Positions 60,986 through 64,000 of a stretch of 64,000 nt of DNA are shown here, one piece after another (positions within the stretch are counted from its first letter, which is position 1; every line of letters begins with the position of its first letter). Under the pieces are notes generated by a model, which saw only the letters and a program-made list of their open reading frames with translations, searched no databases and was not told the origin of the DNA. A program made the translations under genes and the position numbers. This DNA is from JBOEGW01 sp050633625 (GTDB lineage: Bacteria; Pseudomonadota; Alphaproteobacteria; Rhodobacterales; Rhodobacteraceae): assembly GCA_050633625.1 (NCBI GenBank), contig JBOEGW010000007.1:186001-250000 (forward strand), given 5' to 3'.

Positions 60986-62302
60986 TTGCTAAGCAGACTG
61001 AGTTATAAGCTAAAACAACGACTAGAGGCGCATTTTCCGGAACAGCGCCTGTTTTTGCGATCCGAAACCGGCACACGGTTCGTGATCCTGACCCCGCTCA
61101 CGCAGCTGATCGCATGGACCGGCAGCGCCGCCTTTGTGGCCTGGGCCATCATCGCGACGGCTGTGTTGATGATGGATTCGATTTCATCGGGCAATGCGCG
61201 CCAGCAAACAGCGCGCGAACAAAGCCTCTATGAGGAACGTCTACAATTGCTGGCAAGCGAGCGCGATTTGCGGTCAAGCGAAGCCTCCGCTGCGCAAGAA
61301 CGGTTCAATCTCGCGCTTGGGCAGATTTCGGACATGCAATCCGAACTTCTCGCCTCTGAAGAACGCCGCCGGGAGTTGGAAACCGGGATCAATGTGATCC
61401 AGTCTACCCTGCGCCGCACCATGAACGAACGCGACGATGCGCGCGGATCGGTCGAGGTGATGCTGGCGGAGGCGCGCGGAGAAAGCGGCGGCCTGGGCGT
61501 CGAAATGCCCTCTGACATGGCAGCCACCGTCGAATTCCTGACTGCTGCGCTCGAATCCACGGCCAGCGAGCGCGACAAGGCGACCCAAACCGCCGATGCA
61601 GCCCGCGCCGAAGCGCAAGACCTGCTCTACGAAACCCGCCTTCGCGAAGAACGCAACAACCAGATTTTCTCCCAGCTTGAAGAAGCTGTGACAGTCTCGC
61701 TTGAGCCACTCGACAAGATGTTTCGAGCCTCGGGCATGTCGACGGATACGATCCTGAACACAGTGCGCCGCGGCTATAGCGGCCAAGGCGGCCCGCTCAC
61801 CCCGATGATCCTGTCAACAAAGGGCGCGGGCAATGACCCCGATATGGAGCGGGCGAATGAGATTTTGGCCAAACTTGACAGGATGAACATGTATCGTATC
61901 GCGGCCGAGAAGCTGCCGTTTGATATGCCCGTGAAATCCTCCTATCGTTTCACCTCTGGCTTTGGCTATCGTTGGGGGCGCTTGCATGCGGGTGCAGATA
62001 TGGCGGGGCCGATCGGCACGCCGATCTATGCCACCGCCGATGGCACCGTCACACACGCTGATTGGCAATCCGGCTATGGTCGCCTCATCAAAATCCGCCA
62101 CGAATTTGGCATCGAAACCCGATATGCACATTTGTCACGCATTAATGTTTCTAAAGGTCAAAGGGTATCGCGCGGACAAAGAATTGGTGATATGGGGAAT
62201 TCTGGCCGGTCTACCGGACCTCACCTACACTACGAAATTCGCGTCGGCGGTAACGCCGTCAATCCTATGAATTACATCAAGGCAGGAAGAGATGTTTTCT
62301 AA
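60986..62302 (+). CDS. M23-family (LytM) peptidase with coiled coil
   Basis: The 438-residue protein has a TM helix at about 40-62, coiled coils at about 70-150 and 190-240, and a LytM/M23 domain at about 325-425. The zinc motif is complete: HAGAD (His334, Asp338), AHLS with His382, and HLHYE (His413, His415). It probably cuts peptidoglycan cross-bridges, possibly for cell shape. The frame starts at TTG 60986; an ATG upstream is out of frame. It overlaps the bactofilin gene by 11 bases. Confidence 0.9.
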   Translation: MLSRLSYKLKQRLEAHFPEQRLFLRSETGTRFVILTPLTQLIAWTGSAAFVAWAIIATAVLMMDSISSGNARQQTAREQSLYEERLQLLASERDLRSSEASAAQERFNLALGQISDMQSELLASEERRRELETGINVIQSTLRRTMNERDDARGSVEVMLAEARGESGGLGVEMPSDMAATVEFLTAALESTASERDKATQTADAARAEAQDLLYETRLREERNNQIFSQLEEAVTVSLEPLDKMFRASGMSTDTILNTVRRGYSGQGGPLTPMILSTKGAGNDPDMERANEILAKLDRMNMYRIAAEKLPFDMPVKSSYRFTSGFGYRWGRLHAGADMAGPIGTPIYATADGTVTHADWQSGYGRLIKIRHEFGIETRYAHLSRINVSKGQRVSRGQRIGDMGNSGRSTGPHLHYEIRVGGNAVNPMNYIKAGRDVF

Positions 62303-62792
62303 AAGCAGGATCAATGAGCCCGGCCCAAAGCAAGCCGGTGAAACGACAACGCCCCCCACAGGAGACGTCCCTATGGCTACGAAACCAGCCGCTCCGGCTG
62401 TTCCGGGTTCCGCCGCACCATCGGCCCCCACTACGCCCAAAGCAAAACCAGCAGCCTCCACGCTTTCGTCGGACCTTGTTGTCACTGGCAACATGAAATC
62501 GACAGGTGACATCCTTGTTGAAGGCACCGTGGAAGGCGATATTCGCGCACATATGTTGACGGTTGGCGAAAGCGCCACTGTGAACGGCGAAATCGTGGCG
62601 GATGACGTTGTGGTGAATGGTCGTATCATTGGCCGTTTGCGCGGCCTGAAGGTCCGCCTCACCTCCACCGCGCGCGTGGAAGGCGATATCATTCACAAAA
62701 CAATCGCCATTGAGAGCGGCGCACATTTCGAAGGCTCTGTGCAGCGTCAGGATGATCCCCTGAATGGCACAGCGAAAAAGATTCCTGAGTAA
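62292..62792 (+). CDS. Bactofilin
   Basis: The 166-residue cytoskeletal protein has an N-terminal Pro/Ala-rich tail (about 1-58) and a bactofilin beta-helix core starting SDLVVTGNMKSTGDILVEG. Polymers recruit cell-wall enzymes; M23 peptidase-bactofilin pairs are known to shape bacterial cells. The ATG at 62292 has GGAAGAG in front. ATG at 62373 with GGAG is a second possible start. Confidence 0.92.
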   Translation: MFSKSRINEPGPKQAGETTTPPTGDVPMATKPAAPAVPGSAAPSAPTTPKAKPAASTLSSDLVVTGNMKSTGDILVEGTVEGDIRAHMLTVGESATVNGEIVADDVVVNGRIIGRLRGLKVRLTSTARVEGDIIHKTIAIESGAHFEGSVQRQDDPLNGTAKKIPE

Positions 62793-62818
62793 GCTCTCGC
62801 GCGACTGTCCTAACGAAA

Positions 62819-62845
62819 GGCCGCCCAAATTGGGGCGGTCTTTTT
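62819..62845 (+). terminator. Terminator of the M23-bactofilin operon
   Basis: GGCCGCCC (62819-62826) pairs with GGGCGGTC (62833-62840), including a G-T pair, followed by TTTTTCG. It lies 27 bases after the bactofilin stop. Confidence 0.85.
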
Positions 62846-62859
62846 CGTTTGATCTCCCG

Positions 62860-62946
62860 TTTGATAAGGGCGCTGCCCACTTTTGATAAGGGCGCTGCCC
62901 TCTGCGCTGCGCGCATTCACCCGGGATATTTGAGGAACACTGAAAA
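62860..62946 (+). repeat. Dispersed intergenic hairpin element, copy i, with tandem duplication
   Basis: TTTGATAAGGGCGCTGCCC occurs at 62860-62878 and again at 62882-62900, a 22-base tandem duplication of the hairpin arm. The second copy continues into CCCGGGATATTTGAGG and AACACTGAAAAG, matching copies b and c. It is just after the bactofilin terminator, between convergent genes. Confidence 0.65.
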
Positions 62947-62954
62947 GACGCAGT

Positions 62955-63776
62955 TTACCCTTGGTGGATCAGAGCGCGGCGATAAAGGTGCCATGTGGCA
63001 TGACCAAGGACGGGCAAGACCACGAATAGCCCAACAAAGGCCGGGATCATCGCCACAAACATCAAACCGGCAATCACCATGCCCCAGATGATCATGACAA
63101 ACCGGTTTTGCGCCACGAATTGCCAACTCAAGATCATGGCTGTGATGAAGTCGATTTCCTTATCCAGCAGCAAGGGGATCGCGACAACTGTGAGCGAAAA
63201 CAAGACATAGGCAAACACCAAACCCATGAGCGAGCCAGCCGCGATCATTTTCAACCCGTTGAAAGACAAGATCGTCACTTGCCAGTTCGACAAGACTTCG
63301 GTCATCGGCATCAAGCCCAGAAAGAGCGCAAAGATCATATGCGCAAGGAACACCCAAAACAAAAAGACCATGATGATGACCATGGCAACCGAGGGCATTT
63401 GCCGGTCTTTTTGGCGAAAGACCACGCCCAGAATGTCCCGCCAGCGGCAATTCAGACCTTGGTTTTGGTTTGTTGCTGTGTTCATTTCGAGCCGGCGCGA
63501 CACCTCGTATAACCCGACAGCAGCAAAGGGCGCGAGCAAGGGAAACCCAAGCGCCACCGGAATGATTGAATAGCTCTGGTCCGCGACCTGTAGTTGGAAA
63601 AAGAGCACCAAGCCGCCAATCACATAGAACCCGGCGAAAAACAGCCCCACCAGCGGCACCCGGCGAAAATCCTGCCAGCCCGCCACAAGCACCTCTTTGA
63701 GGACGGGCAACTCAAGCTGCGCAATGTCGGGCACCGGCGCCGCATCAGGCACCGATGTTCGGCGTGTCTCTGTCAT
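62955..63776 (-). CDS. DUF2189 membrane protein
   Basis: The 273-residue protein has six or so hydrophobic helices and the DUF2189 N-terminal part LKEVLVAGWQDFRRVPLVGL. The ATG at 63776 is preferred because homology begins soon after it and a G-rich site lies 4 bases before it. The role is unknown. It ends next to repeat copy i. Confidence 0.88.
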   Translation of the reverse strand: MTETRRTSVPDAAPVPDIAQLELPVLKEVLVAGWQDFRRVPLVGLFFAGFYVIGGLVLFFQLQVADQSYSIIPVALGFPLLAPFAAVGLYEVSRRLEMNTATNQNQGLNCRWRDILGVVFRQKDRQMPSVAMVIIMVFLFWVFLAHMIFALFLGLMPMTEVLSNWQVTILSFNGLKMIAAGSLMGLVFAYVLFSLTVVAIPLLLDKEIDFITAMILSWQFVAQNRFVMIIWGMVIAGLMFVAMIPAFVGLFVVLPVLGHATWHLYRRALIHQG

Positions 63777-63875
63777 GGTGCCCCCCGTGTTGCACAAATT
63801 CTTATGTGTTCGCGCAGGGAGAGTGTCAGCGCGCGGTGGGCCACCTGTCAAGCCAAGGGCGCGATTTGGGCGGCG

Positions 63876-64000
63876 TTATTCGTCCGAATTGGCCTCGGCG
63901 CGCGACTTCCCGGCCACGTCCTGCGCCAGTGTTGCCGCCATGAACGCATCCAAATCGCCATCCAAAACCCCAGAGGTATCGGAGGTTTCGTAGCCCGTTC
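63876..64000 (-). CDS. prfB: Peptide chain release factor 2, C-terminal fragment
   Basis: The last 41 codons of a minus-strand gene remain: TGYETSDTSGVLDGDLDAFM and a tail AGKSRAEANSDE before TAA at 63876. GVLDGDLD and the FMAATLA helix match the RF2 C-terminus. Release factor 2 ends translation at UGA and UAA. The rest lies beyond the window. Confidence 0.85.
   Translation of the reverse strand, partial: TGYETSDTSGVLDGDLDAFMAATLAQDVAGKSRAEANSDE

Noticed and set aside
1..64000. tRNA, rRNA or CRISPR sequences
   Set aside because: No T-arm-like motif with a fitting acceptor, no rRNA stretch and no regularly spaced direct repeats were seen.

Overview
The window looks like chromosomal DNA of an alphaproteobacterium of the order Rhodobacterales (Roseobacter group). 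I base this on gene content: a mixed isc/suf operon led by an IscR with a single cysteine, a Cox15-type heme A synthase, a Rhodobacterales-type DUF6477 protein and a DUF6456 HTH protein, a perfect CtrA box, and GC-rich codon use. Nearly all of it is core genome. No tRNA, rRNA, CRISPR array, intact insertion sequence or prophage was seen.

Layout. 0.2-3.3 kb: a GH114-like protein, a soluble chemoreceptor and a NifU/IscU-like scaffold. 3.4-9.5 kb: hisI, gluQ, trmFO, an unlisted 53-residue gene and gyrA. 9.7-12.3 kb: ctaA and an M32 carboxypeptidase. 12.4-22.4 kb: a small gene plus an alpha/beta hydrolase on the minus strand, then iscR, an unknown gene, iscS, sufB, an FkbM methyltransferase, sufC, sufD, two Yip1-like membrane proteins and sufS. 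22.5-28.7 kb (minus strand): tetR, ppk2, a hydrolase and metA, an ATPase and two EamA transporters. 28.7-31.4 kb: a sulfotransferase-like gene that needs a CTG start to keep its P-loop motif, facing away from an AT-rich acyltransferase gene that looks acquired. 31.5-37.8 kb: guaA, a cupin gene, a non-pyrrolysine MttB homologue, DUF6477, and a DUF6456 protein behind a CtrA box. 38.0-45.5 kb: the phosphate regulon phoR-pstSCAB-phoU-phoB with a three-repeat Pho box before pstS. 45.9-46.6 kb: a solo LuxR regulator. 47.1-54.4 kb: rpsB-tsf, psuK-psuG, DUF502, a LysE/ArgO exporter and a solitary YejA-like binding protein. 54.4-64.0 kb: queA and a 1302-residue AsmA/DUF3971 protein, bcp, DUF455, an M23 peptidase overlapping a bactofilin, a DUF2189 membrane protein and the 3' end of prfB.

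The most distinctive signal outside the genes is a dispersed intergenic element, seen nine times. A GC-rich hairpin is followed by GGTATTT or GGATATTTT and then an AAC..AAG or AACACTGAAG tail. Most copies begin within about 15 bases of a stop codon, on the same strand as that gene. Two copies face each other around a third strong hairpin before the cupin gene. Other items worth a second look are a 10-bp hairpin whose 3' arm runs into the ribosome binding site of the chemoreceptor, a 15-bp tandem repeat abutting a gene end, and a methyltransferase gene placed inside the Fe-S assembly operon.
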